This document shows, piece after piece, positions 16,303 through 24,487 of a DNA stretch of 24,917 nucleotides. Every line of letters begins with the position of its first letter. Positions within the stretch are counted from its first letter, which is position 1. The DNA comes from Deltaproteobacteria bacterium (GTDB lineage: Bacteria; Desulfobacterota; Dissulfuribacteria; Dissulfuribacterales; JALVPX01), in contig JAMOVF010000149.1 in assembly GCA_027061625.1 (NCBI GenBank), positions 1 to 24,917 of the forward strand. The letters are read 5' to 3'. A program made the translations under genes and the position numbers. The notes below the pieces were generated by a model. It searched no databases, had not been told where the DNA came from, and was given only the letters and a program-made list of their open reading frames with translations.

Positions 16303-17055
16303 ATGGTGAATCATCAGGGTCAAGAGAGCCTCCATCAGCAGGACTTGAGCCTTGTTGAACACCTGGCTGAACTTCGCCGCAGGCTCATCATATCAGTGGC
16401 TGCTATCGCTGCTGGAGCGGTGTTGGCTTATGCCTTTATAGATCCAATTTTTACACTTTTTTCTCAGCCCCTTATGGATGTTCTGCCTCCTGATACCACA
16501 TTGATTTTTACTTCCTATCCAGAGGCCTTTTTTACATATCTCAAGCTGGCCATAACCGTTGGAATTTTCCTGGCAAGCCCTCTGGTGCTCTACGAGATAT
16601 GGGCCTTTGTTGCCCCTGGCCTATATCCTCACGAAAAAAGGCTTGCCCTTCCCTTTGTGTTTGCCTCTACTCTTTGTTTTGTGGGCGGAGGGGTCTTTGG
16701 CTATTTTGTGGTGTTTCCTGCAGCCTTTAATTTCTTGGCCCATTTTACAGGTGACTCCTTTGTGCTTTTGCCCAGCGTTAGCGAGTATTTCACATTGACA
16801 GTAAGGCTGCTTTTGGGTTTTGGGCTTGCCTTTGAGCTGCCTGTATTAATGGTGTTTTTGGGTCTCCTTGGCTTTATTGATGCAGCAATGCTGCGAAAAA
16901 ACAGGAAATATGCCATCCTTATAATTTTCATCATAGCCGCAATCTTCACACCCACTCCCGATGTCTTGAATCAGATCCTGCTGGCCGGGCCCTTGTTGCT
17001 CCTATATGAAGTTAGTATTTTCTTTGTGTGGTTTGTAAGAAGAGGAAAAGAGTGA
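16303..17055 (+). CDS. tatC: Sec-independent protein translocase subunit TatC
   Basis: 250 residues with six membrane helices, at about 28-48, 78-103, 114-142, 160-187, 203-218 and 222-245. The signal-recognition positions are present: EHLAELRRRL near the N-terminus (Glu23) and the cytoplasmic loop LYPHEKRLALPF (Glu111). Also present are PEAFFTYLK, the FELPV segment around 178-181 and the RKNRKYA segment before helix five. TatC binds twin-arginine signals such as that of the molybdoenzyme encoded at the left of this window. No tatA or tatB is nearby. The ribosome binding site is a modest GAGG. hisA begins only 7 nt after the stop, so an operon is likely. Confidence 0.95.
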   Translation: MVNHQGQESLHQQDLSLVEHLAELRRRLIISVAAIAAGAVLAYAFIDPIFTLFSQPLMDVLPPDTTLIFTSYPEAFFTYLKLAITVGIFLASPLVLYEIWAFVAPGLYPHEKRLALPFVFASTLCFVGGGVFGYFVVFPAAFNFLAHFTGDSFVLLPSVSEYFTLTVRLLLGFGLAFELPVLMVFLGLLGFIDAAMLRKNRKYAILIIFIIAAIFTPTPDVLNQILLAGPLLLLYEVSIFFVWFVRRGKE

Positions 17056-17062
17056 CAACAAT

Positions 17063-17839
17063 ATGAAAATAAGACCTTGCATAGATCTGCACGGCGGTAA
17101 GGTGAAACAGATTGTGGGTTCAACCTTAAATGATGAAAGACCTGAGGCCGTGAAAGAAAATTTTGTAGCTGAGCAGCCTCCTTCCTATTTTGCCGATCTT
17201 TTCAGAAAGGACAATATGACTGGCGGCCACATAATAATGTTAGGGCCTGGCAATGAAGATGCTGCCAAAGAGGCCTTGGCCGCATGGCCTGGAGGCTTTC
17301 AGATAGGTGGTGGAATCAATGTTGATAATGCGGGAGTGTGGCTGGAAAAGGGCGCTGCTGCGGTAATTGTGACTTCATATGTGTTTGAAAAAGGCAAAAT
17401 AAGGGAAGATCGTTTATTAAAACTTGAAAAGGCCGTTGGAAAAGGGCGGCTTGTGCTTGATTTGAGCTGCAAACGTAAAAATGGCCATTATTTTATAGTC
17501 ACAGATAGGTGGCAGAATTTTACAGACGTAGAAATCAACGCGGAGAATCTGCAATATCTGTCTAAATATTGTTTTGAATTTCTTGTACATGCTGCGCATG
17601 TGGAAGGTAAATGCAAAGGCATTGATGAACAGCTGGTTAGTATATTGGCAGAGGCATCTCCCATTCCCACCACATATGCCGGAGGCGCCAGATCCATTGA
17701 GGATGCCTATAAGGTAAAGGAACTCGGCCGTAACAGGATTGATCTTACTATTGGCAGCGCCTTGGATATTTTTGGCGGCAGCGGTGTGGCATATGAGGAA
17801 ATAGTGGCCTTCAATAGGAAGATGGGCAACGAAGGCTGA
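17063..17839 (+). CDS. hisA: HisA of the eukaryotic type (ProFAR isomerase)
   Basis: 258 residues, a TIM barrel that isomerises phosphoribosylformimino-AICAR-phosphate in histidine synthesis. Catalytic aspartates are Asp8 (CIDLHGGKVKQIVG) and Asp133 (VLDLSC). Phosphate-binding segments are IGGGIN (81-86), YAGGARS and IGSALDIFGG. Several segments are those of the fungal/plant HIS6-type branch rather than classical bacterial HisA: VKQIVG, ENFV followed by PPSYFADL, the GGHIIMLGPGNEDAAKEAL block, VIVTSYVFEKG, a DRWQNFTDVEINAENL block and LVHAAHVEGKCKGID. The gene stands outside any his operon, 7 nt after tatC. A small hairpin straddles its stop codon but has no T-run, so it is not a clear terminator. 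Confidence 0.9.
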   Translation: MKIRPCIDLHGGKVKQIVGSTLNDERPEAVKENFVAEQPPSYFADLFRKDNMTGGHIIMLGPGNEDAAKEALAAWPGGFQIGGGINVDNAGVWLEKGAAAVIVTSYVFEKGKIREDRLLKLEKAVGKGRLVLDLSCKRKNGHYFIVTDRWQNFTDVEINAENLQYLSKYCFEFLVHAAHVEGKCKGIDEQLVSILAEASPIPTTYAGGARSIEDAYKVKELGRNRIDLTIGSALDIFGGSGVAYEEIVAFNRKMGNEG

Positions 17840-17870
17840 AGCCTTGTGAAGCATATAAAATATCAAGGGT

Positions 17871-17899
17871 TTGCCAACAAGCGAAGTGCTGTTTATGAT
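17871..17899 (+). promoter_or_regulatory. Candidate sigma-70 promoter for mdh
   Basis: TTGCCA (17871-17876) and TATGAT (17894-17899) are separated by exactly 17 bp within the 92-bp gap between hisA and mdh. It would give a leader of about 25 nt to the mdh start. This could begin a separate transcript for mdh, mltA and the genes after it. Confidence 0.45.
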
Positions 17900-17931
17900 G
17901 CCAGGATTATTAAAAAGACAGGGAATCTTAT

Positions 17932-18873
17932 ATGAGTAAATATAAAGCCAGAAAATTGTCTATAATTGGAGCTGGAGCAGTGGGGACTTCTGCTGCCCAA
18001 TGGTCTGTACAAAGGCAAATAGCAGATGATATAGTCCTCTATGATGTTGTTGAAGGGCTTCCCCAAGGAAAGGCGCTTGATATAGGGCAGACAGCGCCTC
18101 TAAATGGTTTTGCAGGCAGAATAGCAGGAACCAACGATTTTTCCCTTACTGCGGATTCTGACGTGGTCATCGTTACGGCTGGCCTTGCAAGAAAACCTGG
18201 CATGAGCCGTGATGACCTGCTGGAAAAGAATGTCCAGATCGTCAAAGGAATATCGGAACAGGTCGCTTCATATAGTCCTGAATGCTGCTTAATTGTGGTA
18301 ACCAATCCAATAGATGCAATGGTATATACCGCCTTTAAGGTGTCTGGATTTCCAAGGCAGAGAGTGGTTGGAATGGCTGGAGTGCTTGATTCTGCCAGGT
18401 ACCGTGTTCTCATTGCCAAGGCCCTTGGGGTGGCACCTTGTGATGTTACAGCCCTGGTTATGGGTATTCATGGCGACAATATGCTTCCCATGATACGCCT
18501 TGCAAGCGTAAATGGCGTGCCTGTAGCCGATTTGCTCAGCAAGGAAGCTATTGATGAAATCGTCAAAAAGACTCAGTATGGCGGTGCAGAAATAGTTCAG
18601 CATCTCAAGACAGGAAGCGCTTTTACCACACCAGGCCTTGCTGCTGTTGAAATGGCAGAGTCGATATTGAAAGATTCAAAACGTGTAATGCCTTGTGCCG
18701 CCTACCTGGAAGGAGAATTTGGAATAAGCGGCCTGTTTATGGGAGTGCCTGTGGTGCTTGGCGCAGAGGGGGTGGAAAGGATTCTTGAGTTCCCTCTAAC
18801 AAATGATGAGAAAGCTGCCTTGGAGCTTTCTGTAAATGCAGTGAAAAAACAGATGGAGGCCACCGGCCTTTGA
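17932..18873 (+). CDS. mdh: Malate dehydrogenase, LDH-like type
   Basis: 313 residues, interconverts malate and oxaloacetate with NAD in the TCA cycle. The Rossmann motif GAGAVG is at 13-18 and Asp38 closes the NAD ribose site. The substrate loop RKPGMSR (87-93) has arginines at both ends, as in malate rather than lactate enzymes. Catalytic residues visible by motif are Asp153 and Arg156 (VLDSAR) and His180 in GIHGDN; NPID is at 125-128. The ribosome binding site is AGGGAA. mltA starts one nucleotide after the stop codon. Confidence 0.95.
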   Translation: MSKYKARKLSIIGAGAVGTSAAQWSVQRQIADDIVLYDVVEGLPQGKALDIGQTAPLNGFAGRIAGTNDFSLTADSDVVIVTAGLARKPGMSRDDLLEKNVQIVKGISEQVASYSPECCLIVVTNPIDAMVYTAFKVSGFPRQRVVGMAGVLDSARYRVLIAKALGVAPCDVTALVMGIHGDNMLPMIRLASVNGVPVADLLSKEAIDEIVKKTQYGGAEIVQHLKTGSAFTTPGLAAVEMAESILKDSKRVMPCAAYLEGEFGISGLFMGVPVVLGAEGVERILEFPLTNDEKAALELSVNAVKKQMEATGL

Positions 18874-18874
18874 T

Positions 18875-20140
18875 ATGTCTTCAGCCAAGGTAGTATTAGG
18901 GCTGGTAATCATTTGCCTGGCCACAATTGTTTTTTATGGTGCTCTGCATGAAGTTGCAAGAAGGCCTGCGCCCCCAAAAAAGGAACTTAAACCTAAAAAA
19001 ATTCCAGTAAAGGTTCCCAAACCATTCTTGGTTCCATCTGCTTGGGATGACTTTCCTGATCCATACCAGTTTTGTGCTTCCAGCCGTACCATTGCTGAAG
19101 CACTGGAAAAAAATATTTCCTATTTAAAAAGATTGGATCAAACAAATAGCTTTTTTTTGGGAGGCCAGGAAATAAGAATTTCTGATCTTTTGGCCACCAG
19201 TAAAAGGCTTCAAAAAATTCTGCTGAAGTGTTCAATTGCAACACCAGATGAATTCAGGCAACTGTTCAGAGCAAATTTTAAAATATTTCATTTGATACCA
19301 AAGCAACAGGCAGAGGATGAAACCCGATTGCAAAATAAAAGGCCAATGCTGGTGACCGGCTATTTTCATCCTGAGCTGGAGGCCTCTTTTACAAGGAATA
19401 GCGAGTTTAAAGTGCCGTTATATGGGATTCCCAAGGATTTGATTGCCGTTTCCCTCAAAAGATTTGATCCAGCTTTGCCTGCGCGTACTATCATTGGCAG
19501 GCCAGATGGCAATAAATTGGTTCCATATCCCACCCGCTGCGAAATAGATTATGGGCCCGGCTTAGAGAATCCGCCTGTTCTTGCCTATCTGAAATCAGAA
19601 GTAGATGCACTTACTCTCCACATTCAAGGTTCGGCATTGCTATCATTTAAAAATGGGGAAAAGAGATATATCCACTATGCAGCAAGCAACGGCAGGCCTT
19701 ATAAAAGCGTTGCAAGGTGGCTTATAAAAAGAGGTTATTTAAGGCCTGGGCAGGCAAATTGGCCTGGGATAAAAAAATGGGCATCAAACCATCCAGATTT
19801 GTTTCAGAGGGCTTTGTGTGAAAATCCGCGTTATATATTTTTCAAATGGGAAGATGATGGGCCTTATGGCAGCATGGGGGTTACCCTTACGCCTCTGGTT
19901 TCAGTGGCCCTTGATCCCAAAGTTTATCCCCTTGGTATGGTTGGGATATTGGATACCACCCTTTTTACCTCTAAAGGGAAAACGCCCTATAATACAGTTG
20001 TGGTTAATCAAGATATGGGAAACGCTATACGCGGTCCATATCGCCTGGATTTATATTGTGGACATGGAAAAGCTGGCGGAAGAATAGCTGGCAGACTCAA
20101 AACACCTAGCAGATTTTTTGTATTATTTAACCGTGATTAA
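18875..20140 (+). CDS. mltA: MltA-type membrane-bound lytic murein transglycosylase
   Basis: 421 residues. A single hydrophobic segment (6-22) acts as membrane anchor or signal; there is no lipobox, unlike the E. coli lipoprotein. A proline/lysine-rich linker (31-50) precedes the MltA domain (VTGYFHPELEAS near 160-171) and the C-terminal 3D barrel, whose aspartates Asp380 and Asp392 (VNQDMGNAIRG, RLDLYCGHG) include the catalytic one. It would cleave peptidoglycan glycan strands in the periplasm, forming anhydro-muropeptides. It starts 1 nt after mdh without its own ribosome binding site, so translation is probably coupled. Confidence 0.93.
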   Translation: MSSAKVVLGLVIICLATIVFYGALHEVARRPAPPKKELKPKKIPVKVPKPFLVPSAWDDFPDPYQFCASSRTIAEALEKNISYLKRLDQTNSFFLGGQEIRISDLLATSKRLQKILLKCSIATPDEFRQLFRANFKIFHLIPKQQAEDETRLQNKRPMLVTGYFHPELEASFTRNSEFKVPLYGIPKDLIAVSLKRFDPALPARTIIGRPDGNKLVPYPTRCEIDYGPGLENPPVLAYLKSEVDALTLHIQGSALLSFKNGEKRYIHYAASNGRPYKSVARWLIKRGYLRPGQANWPGIKKWASNHPDLFQRALCENPRYIFFKWEDDGPYGSMGVTLTPLVSVALDPKVYPLGMVGILDTTLFTSKGKTPYNTVVVNQDMGNAIRGPYRLDLYCGHGKAGGRIAGRLKTPSRFFVLFNRD

Positions 20141-20864
20141 GAATTTTAAAAAGATATCCCCTGCTGGCACAAAGAAGGATGGAGGTGGGTATGTTGGTCG
20201 TCTTTGTTGGAGATTGTACAGAGGGACCAGCAGGGGAAATTTAAGCTCACTTTGTATAAGTACGAAAATAGGACTATATCTTCATTTTGTCAAGATATTT
20301 TTACCACTGCTTGTTTCCTTATTAATCCTATTGAGTATAGCAGGCACAAGCAGTGCAACAACACAGAATAATAGAAACCCCAAGCCCTATATAGGCGAAG
20401 TATCTATTTCAAAGAAAGGCCGCTGCTTGGAGGCCAGTTTTAAATTAATAAATCCATTTCCCAAAAAGATCAAAGAAGCATTGGAAAGCGGTGTACCTAT
20501 AAAATATAGTTTCAGTATTGAACTATCAACACCAAGATTCCTGCTGGACAAGAAAATCGCAAAGAGAAACATTGAAAAGACCCTATTGTATGATGCAATA
20601 AAGGGCGAGTTTAGGATTATTTCCAGCAAGGGCACTAGGATATTGACTGTCAATACCTTGAAAGAAGCTGAAAAAGAGGCTTTTTCCATAAAAAATTTTC
20701 CAGTTTGTACAATTTCCAAGCTTTCTAAAGGCAAGACCTATGTTCTCAAAATCCGTGCTGTGGCAGATAAAGGTAATGCATTTCTGCCATTTGAGGGGCT
20801 GATTGATATCTTTTCCCGATGGGGTTTTGCTACAAAGTGGCATGAGATCAAATTTACCTACTAA
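20133..20864 (+). CDS. DUF4390 family exported protein (start uncertain)
   Basis: The reliable part runs from a hydrophobic signal-type segment (FVKIFLPLLVSLLILLS and on, encoded from about 20284) to the stop. It gives roughly 190 residues with the DUF4390 features: a lone beta-rich domain, the PIKYSFSIEL segment and a WGFATKWHEIKF end. Function unknown; probably periplasmic or membrane-anchored. DUF4390 genes are known to lie beside ntrY/ntrX-type genes in other Proteobacteria, as here. No good start exists: in frame there are only GTG 20133 (used here, overlapping mltA by 8 nt), TTG 20118 and TTG 20214, all without a proper ribosome binding site. An ATG at 20191 with a strong GGAGGTGGG site is in another frame and stops after 17 codons. 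The stretch 20141-20245 is better explained as a structured RNA element than as coding. ntrY overlaps the end by 23 nt. Confidence 0.75.
   Translation: MIKNFKKISPAGTKKDGGGYVGRLCWRLYRGTSRGNLSSLCISTKIGLYLHFVKIFLPLLVSLLILLSIAGTSSATTQNNRNPKPYIGEVSISKKGRCLEASFKLINPFPKKIKEALESGVPIKYSFSIELSTPRFLLDKKIAKRNIEKTLLYDAIKGEFRIISSKGTRILTVNTLKEAEKEAFSIKNFPVCTISKLSKGKTYVLKIRAVADKGNAFLPFEGLIDIFSRWGFATKWHEIKFTY
20148..20257 (-). ncRNA. Candidate small RNA with nested perfect helices
   Basis: An 11-bp perfect inverted repeat (20157-20167 with 20227-20237) encloses a second, 7-bp one (20169-20175 with 20201-20207), giving a long stem with a large internal loop. On the minus strand a strong promoter pattern lies upstream, and the main stem is followed after four bases by a T-run (20148-20152). 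The predicted transcript is about 110 nt. Its apical loop is C-rich (CCCACCTCCATCC on the minus strand) and complementary to Shine-Dalgarno sequences. I do not recognise it as SRP RNA, 6S RNA, tmRNA, RNase P or a known riboswitch. Alternatives are a regulatory stem in the plus-strand mRNA, or a short palindromic repeat element. Confidence 0.4.
20265..20293 (-). promoter_or_regulatory. Candidate sigma-70 promoter of the small RNA
   Basis: On the minus strand a perfect TTGACA (20288-20293) is followed after exactly 17 bp by TATTTT (20265-20270). Start of transcription would be near 20257, just ahead of the nested inverted repeats. It lies inside the plus-strand DUF4390 frame, where no minus-strand gene exists to use it otherwise. 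Confidence 0.42.
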
Positions 20865-23103
20865 CGAAATTGCCCGCCGTAAACGGGAACGCATTTTAAT
20901 GCTGGCCAGCGGCATAGCTGTACTAGTGCTTTCCTGGGTGGAATATGCCCTTATTTCAGGTTCTGGGCCTTTTCAGCACGGCAGCAACCTTTTGATATTT
21001 TTTATCATTAACTTAAATACAATATTGATTCTCTTCTTGGGCTTTTTGATTATCCGGAATCTTGTTAAGGTGGTTTTTGAAGACCGGCAAAATATATTAG
21101 GTGCGAAATTGCGCACCAAGCTGGTGATAGCCTTTGTTTCCCTTTCTCTGCTGCCTACGCTGGCCCTCTTTTTTGTAGCATTTCAATTTCTCTCTACCAG
21201 TCTCTCATATTGGTTTGATGTAAGGGTGGAGAAGTCCCTGGAAAGCGCCATAATCGTTGGTAAAACTTTGTATGATGAGCAGGTTAGAGACGTAAAACTG
21301 CTATCCCAAAATGTTGAAAGGGCTATTGCTCTTCAATGTTTGGAAAAAGAAGGCATTCTTAATAAAGAATGCTTAAAAGGTATAGTAGAACAAATTACAA
21401 TGCCTATATCTGGCCAGGGCGCAATCAAGCAGCCCCGAATGCACTCGCTTGAGGTTATCGATAGCAGCGGGAAAGTTTTATTTAGAAAGTATTTTTTGCC
21501 ATTGGTAGATCCTCCACCTCCTATTCCCAAAATAATTCTTGAAAGGACCCGCAAGAAAAACAAGCCTGTGATAACGCCGCATCCTGTTGCAGCCGGTGAG
21601 TTAATCAGGGTGGTTTCTGCCCTGCCTTACACTGGAAGCAGGCCATTGTATTTTGTGGCAGTTGGTAAGGTGCTCCCTCAAGATATGATGGGCCTTTTGG
21701 ATGACATCAGAACAGGGTATGAAGAATACAAGCAATTGCGGGTCTTTCAAAAACCTATCCACAGTGCTGTTACCATTCTTATGCTTGTGGTGACCTTTTT
21801 GATTCTTTTTGTATCTGTATGGTTTGGATTCCGTCTGGCAAAAACCATTACGGAACCTGTTCAAATGCTGGCCGATGCCACTCACAGGGTTGCCCACGGC
21901 AATCTTGATTTCCATCTTGAGGCGCCAGGTAGAGATGAGCTTAGTTCGCTGGTGCGCGCATTCAATACTATGACTGCTGATTTAAAAGAGGCACGGGCTA
22001 AGGCTGAACGGGCTACGAAACAGCTCAAGAAAAGCTATGCTGAACTTGAAAGGCGGCAACGTTATATTGAAATTATTTTGCAGAATGTAGCAGCAGGGGT
22101 GATCTCCATAGATCGGAGGGGTGTGGTCACCACAGTTAACAAATCAGCAGAAAACATATTGAATATATCAGCGGAAGAGGTGGTGGGCAGGCCATATCAG
22201 AATCTGTTATCCAAGGAATATGCCCAGGAGTTTGAAAAAGTGCGTGAGGAGTTGCTGCTCTCTGGGGGAGATACCGTCCATAGATCCATGCGCTTGGAAA
22301 TAAATGGCAAACCTCTTTCCTTGCTGGTCAGTTTCACTTTGTTAAAGGATGCAGAAGGCAAAAGCCTAGGGGTTGTAGTGGTCTTTGATGACTTGACAGA
22401 ATTAGAACGGATTCAGCGTCTTGCAGCATGGCGGGAAGTGGCAAGAAGAATTGCCCATGAAGTAAAAAATCCACTTACGCCCATACAGCTGTCGGCACAA
22501 CGCTTAAGAAAGCGTTTTGGAGATAAGTGTTCTAAAGTGGAAGATAAGGAAGTGTTTGATAGGTGTACGAATACCATTATCTCACAAGTGGAAGATTTAA
22601 AACATTTGGTTAATGAATTTTCCAATTTTGCCAGAATGCCTTCTGCCAGTCCAGCTCCAGAGGATATCAATGAAATTGTAAAAAATATTCTGCCAATTTA
22701 TCAAGAAATGCGCAAGGATATCATTTTTCATAAAAACTTACAGGAGGTTCCAAAGGCGCTTTTAGATAAAGATCAAGCGAAGCGTGCTCTAGTAAATATT
22801 ATAGAGAATGCCATTTATTCCATGAAAGATGGAGGTGAAATAACCATAACAACTGGATATAATGTTGAAAAAGGAATGGTTTATCTTTCTGTTGCTGATA
22901 CAGGTTCTGGCATTTCTGAGGAAGATAAACCCCGGTTGTTGGAGCCCTATTTTTCTAAGAGAGCAGGCGGAACCGGGTTGGGGCTTGCAATAGTTAATTC
23001 GATTATGCAAGACCATGGTGGCTCCATAACCATAGAGGATAATGTACCGCATGGAACCATTGTTACTCTTTGGTTCCCTTCGGCTGCTGAAGATGAGGAA
23101 TAA
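20842..23103 (+). CDS. ntrY: NtrY-like membrane sensor histidine kinase
   Basis: 753 residues. Three membrane helices near the N-terminus (about 19-37, 50-73, 94-117) are followed by an extracytoplasmic sensing region (about 118-305) and a fourth helix (308-333). Then come a HAMP domain (about 333-385), a PAS domain (about 410-515), the phospho-acceptor domain and the ATPase domain. The H-box is ARRIAHEVKNPLTP with His539; N-box around 650 (NIIENAIYSM); G1 VADTGSGI; G2 GGTGLGL. Layout and H-box are those of NtrY, which senses nitrogen or redox state depending on the organism. I use the ATG at 20842; a TTG at 20803 with a GAGGGG site would add 13 residues. Cognate regulator follows after 6 nt. 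Confidence 0.93.
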   Translation: MRSNLPTNEIARRKRERILMLASGIAVLVLSWVEYALISGSGPFQHGSNLLIFFIINLNTILILFLGFLIIRNLVKVVFEDRQNILGAKLRTKLVIAFVSLSLLPTLALFFVAFQFLSTSLSYWFDVRVEKSLESAIIVGKTLYDEQVRDVKLLSQNVERAIALQCLEKEGILNKECLKGIVEQITMPISGQGAIKQPRMHSLEVIDSSGKVLFRKYFLPLVDPPPPIPKIILERTRKKNKPVITPHPVAAGELIRVVSALPYTGSRPLYFVAVGKVLPQDMMGLLDDIRTGYEEYKQLRVFQKPIHSAVTILMLVVTFLILFVSVWFGFRLAKTITEPVQMLADATHRVAHGNLDFHLEAPGRDELSSLVRAFNTMTADLKEARAKAERATKQLKKSYAELERRQRYIEIILQNVAAGVISIDRRGVVTTVNKSAENILNISAEEVVGRPYQNLLSKEYAQEFEKVREELLLSGGDTVHRSMRLEINGKPLSLLVSFTLLKDAEGKSLGVVVVFDDLTELERIQRLAAWREVARRIAHEVKNPLTPIQLSAQRLRKRFGDKCSKVEDKEVFDRCTNTIISQVEDLKHLVNEFSNFARMPSASPAPEDINEIVKNILPIYQEMRKDIIFHKNLQEVPKALLDKDQAKRALVNIIENAIYSMKDGGEITITTGYNVEKGMVYLSVADTGSGISEEDKPRLLEPYFSKRAGGTGLGLAIVNSIMQDHGGSITIEDNVPHGTIVTLWFPSAAEDEE

Positions 23104-23109
23104 ACCAGT

Positions 23110-24483
23110 ATGAAGAAACGGATTCTTGTGGTCGATGATGAATCCAAAATACTTCAAACAGTTGAAGATATTTTAAGAGATGAAGGGTTTATGCCTGTTT
23201 GTGCAAAATCTGGAGAAGAAGCATTGGAGATATTGGACAAGGAAACTCCAGATCTTGTACTGCTCGACATATGGCTGCCTGGAATAGATGGCCTGGAGGT
23301 CTTGCAACAAATCAAGGATAATTGGGCTTTTTTGCCCGTAGTGATGATGTCTGGCCATGGAACAGTTGAGACTGCGGTAAAGGCGACCAAGTTAGGGGCC
23401 TATGATTTTATTGAGAAACCTCTTTCCTATGAACAGCTTATCCTAACCATTAAAAATGCCTTAACCTTTTATGATATACAGGAAGAAAATGTCCTTTTAA
23501 GACAGAAAGTTGAGCCGCAGGCAGAAATAACCGGTGTTAGCCCGGCAATAGAGCAGTTAAAAGAGCAGATTCAACTGGTGGCGCCTACCGATGCCTGGGT
23601 CTTGATCCAAGGTGAGAATGGTACAGGAAAGGAACTTGTAGCCCAGACTATTCATCGTTTAAGCAGGCGGGCTGGGAAACCAATGATAGAACTCAATTGT
23701 GCTGCTATTCCTGAAGAACTCATTGAGAGCGAGTTGTTTGGTCATGAAAAAGGGGCCTTTACCGGGGCTTCTTCTATGAAGAGAGGCAAATTTGACCAGG
23801 CAAACGGCAGCACCCTTTTTCTTGATGAGATCGGCGATATGAGCCTAAAAACTCAGGCTAAAATTTTGCGTATTTTGCAGGAACAGCGTTTTGAAAGAGT
23901 AGGCGGAAATAAGACTATAGAAGTGGATGTGAGGATTATTGCTGCTACCAACAAAAATCTTGAAGAAGAGATCAAAAAAGGCAGATTCCGGGAAGACCTA
24001 TATCACAGGCTCAATGTGATTCCCGTGGAAATACCGCCTTTAAGGCATAGAAAAGAGGATATTCCACTTCTTGTAAAGGTGTTTTTGGAAGAGTTCCAGA
24101 AAAAAAGCGGCAAGGCCAAGCAGATTTCAGATGGAGTGCTTGAGGCGTTTCAAAATTATGATTGGCCTGGAAACGTCCGGGAACTTAGGAATACAGTAGA
24201 AAGACTGGTCATACTTTCCAGGGGAGATGTTATCACAGAAGATGATTTGCCTTTGGCTTTTTTAAAGGGATCCGATAGTCAAGCAAAGGTTGTTGCCTCT
24301 CATACGGAGGACATTTTTCTGCAGTGCAATAACTTTAGGGAGGCAAAGTCTCTGTTTGAAAAGACCTATTTGACCCAAAAACTCAAGGAAAACGGTGGTA
24401 ATATCAAGCGTACTGCCCAGGCCATTGGCATAGAAAGACGTCACCTTCATAGAAAAATTAAAGCATTGGGTATCAGTGTTTGA
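23110..24483 (+). CDS. ntrX: NtrX-like sigma-54-dependent response regulator
   Basis: 457 residues, NtrC family. Receiver domain 1-120 with acidic pair Asp9/Asp10, phospho-acceptor Asp53 and Lys103 in FIEKP. AAA+ domain about 140-370 with Walker A GENGTGKE (168-175), the sigma-54 contact loop GAFTGA (215-220), Walker B TLFLDEIGD (235-243) and an RHRKEDIPLL sensor region. A Fis-type helix-turn-helix ends the protein (NGGNIKRTAQAIGIERRHLHRKIKAL). It should drive open-complex formation at sigma-54 promoters after phosphorylation by NtrY. A GAGGA ribosome binding site precedes the ATG. It ends 4 nt from the convergent plsY with no terminator between them. Confidence 0.95.
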   Translation: MKKRILVVDDESKILQTVEDILRDEGFMPVCAKSGEEALEILDKETPDLVLLDIWLPGIDGLEVLQQIKDNWAFLPVVMMSGHGTVETAVKATKLGAYDFIEKPLSYEQLILTIKNALTFYDIQEENVLLRQKVEPQAEITGVSPAIEQLKEQIQLVAPTDAWVLIQGENGTGKELVAQTIHRLSRRAGKPMIELNCAAIPEELIESELFGHEKGAFTGASSMKRGKFDQANGSTLFLDEIGDMSLKTQAKILRILQEQRFERVGGNKTIEVDVRIIAATNKNLEEEIKKGRFREDLYHRLNVIPVEIPPLRHRKEDIPLLVKVFLEEFQKKSGKAKQISDGVLEAFQNYDWPGNVRELRNTVERLVILSRGDVITEDDLPLAFLKGSDSQAKVVASHTEDIFLQCNNFREAKSLFEKTYLTQKLKENGGNIKRTAQAIGIERRHLHRKIKALGISV

Positions 24484-24487
24484 AATT

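Noticed and set aside
17832..17845. Hairpin AAGGC-TGAA-GCCTT at the end of hisA as a terminator
   Set aside because: The stem is only 5 bp, overlaps the stop codon and is not followed by a T-run.
20163..20180. TGGCAC sequence as a sigma-54 promoter before DUF4390-ntrY-ntrX
   Set aside because: There is no GC at the required 10-bp distance; the sequence belongs to the inverted-repeat stem.
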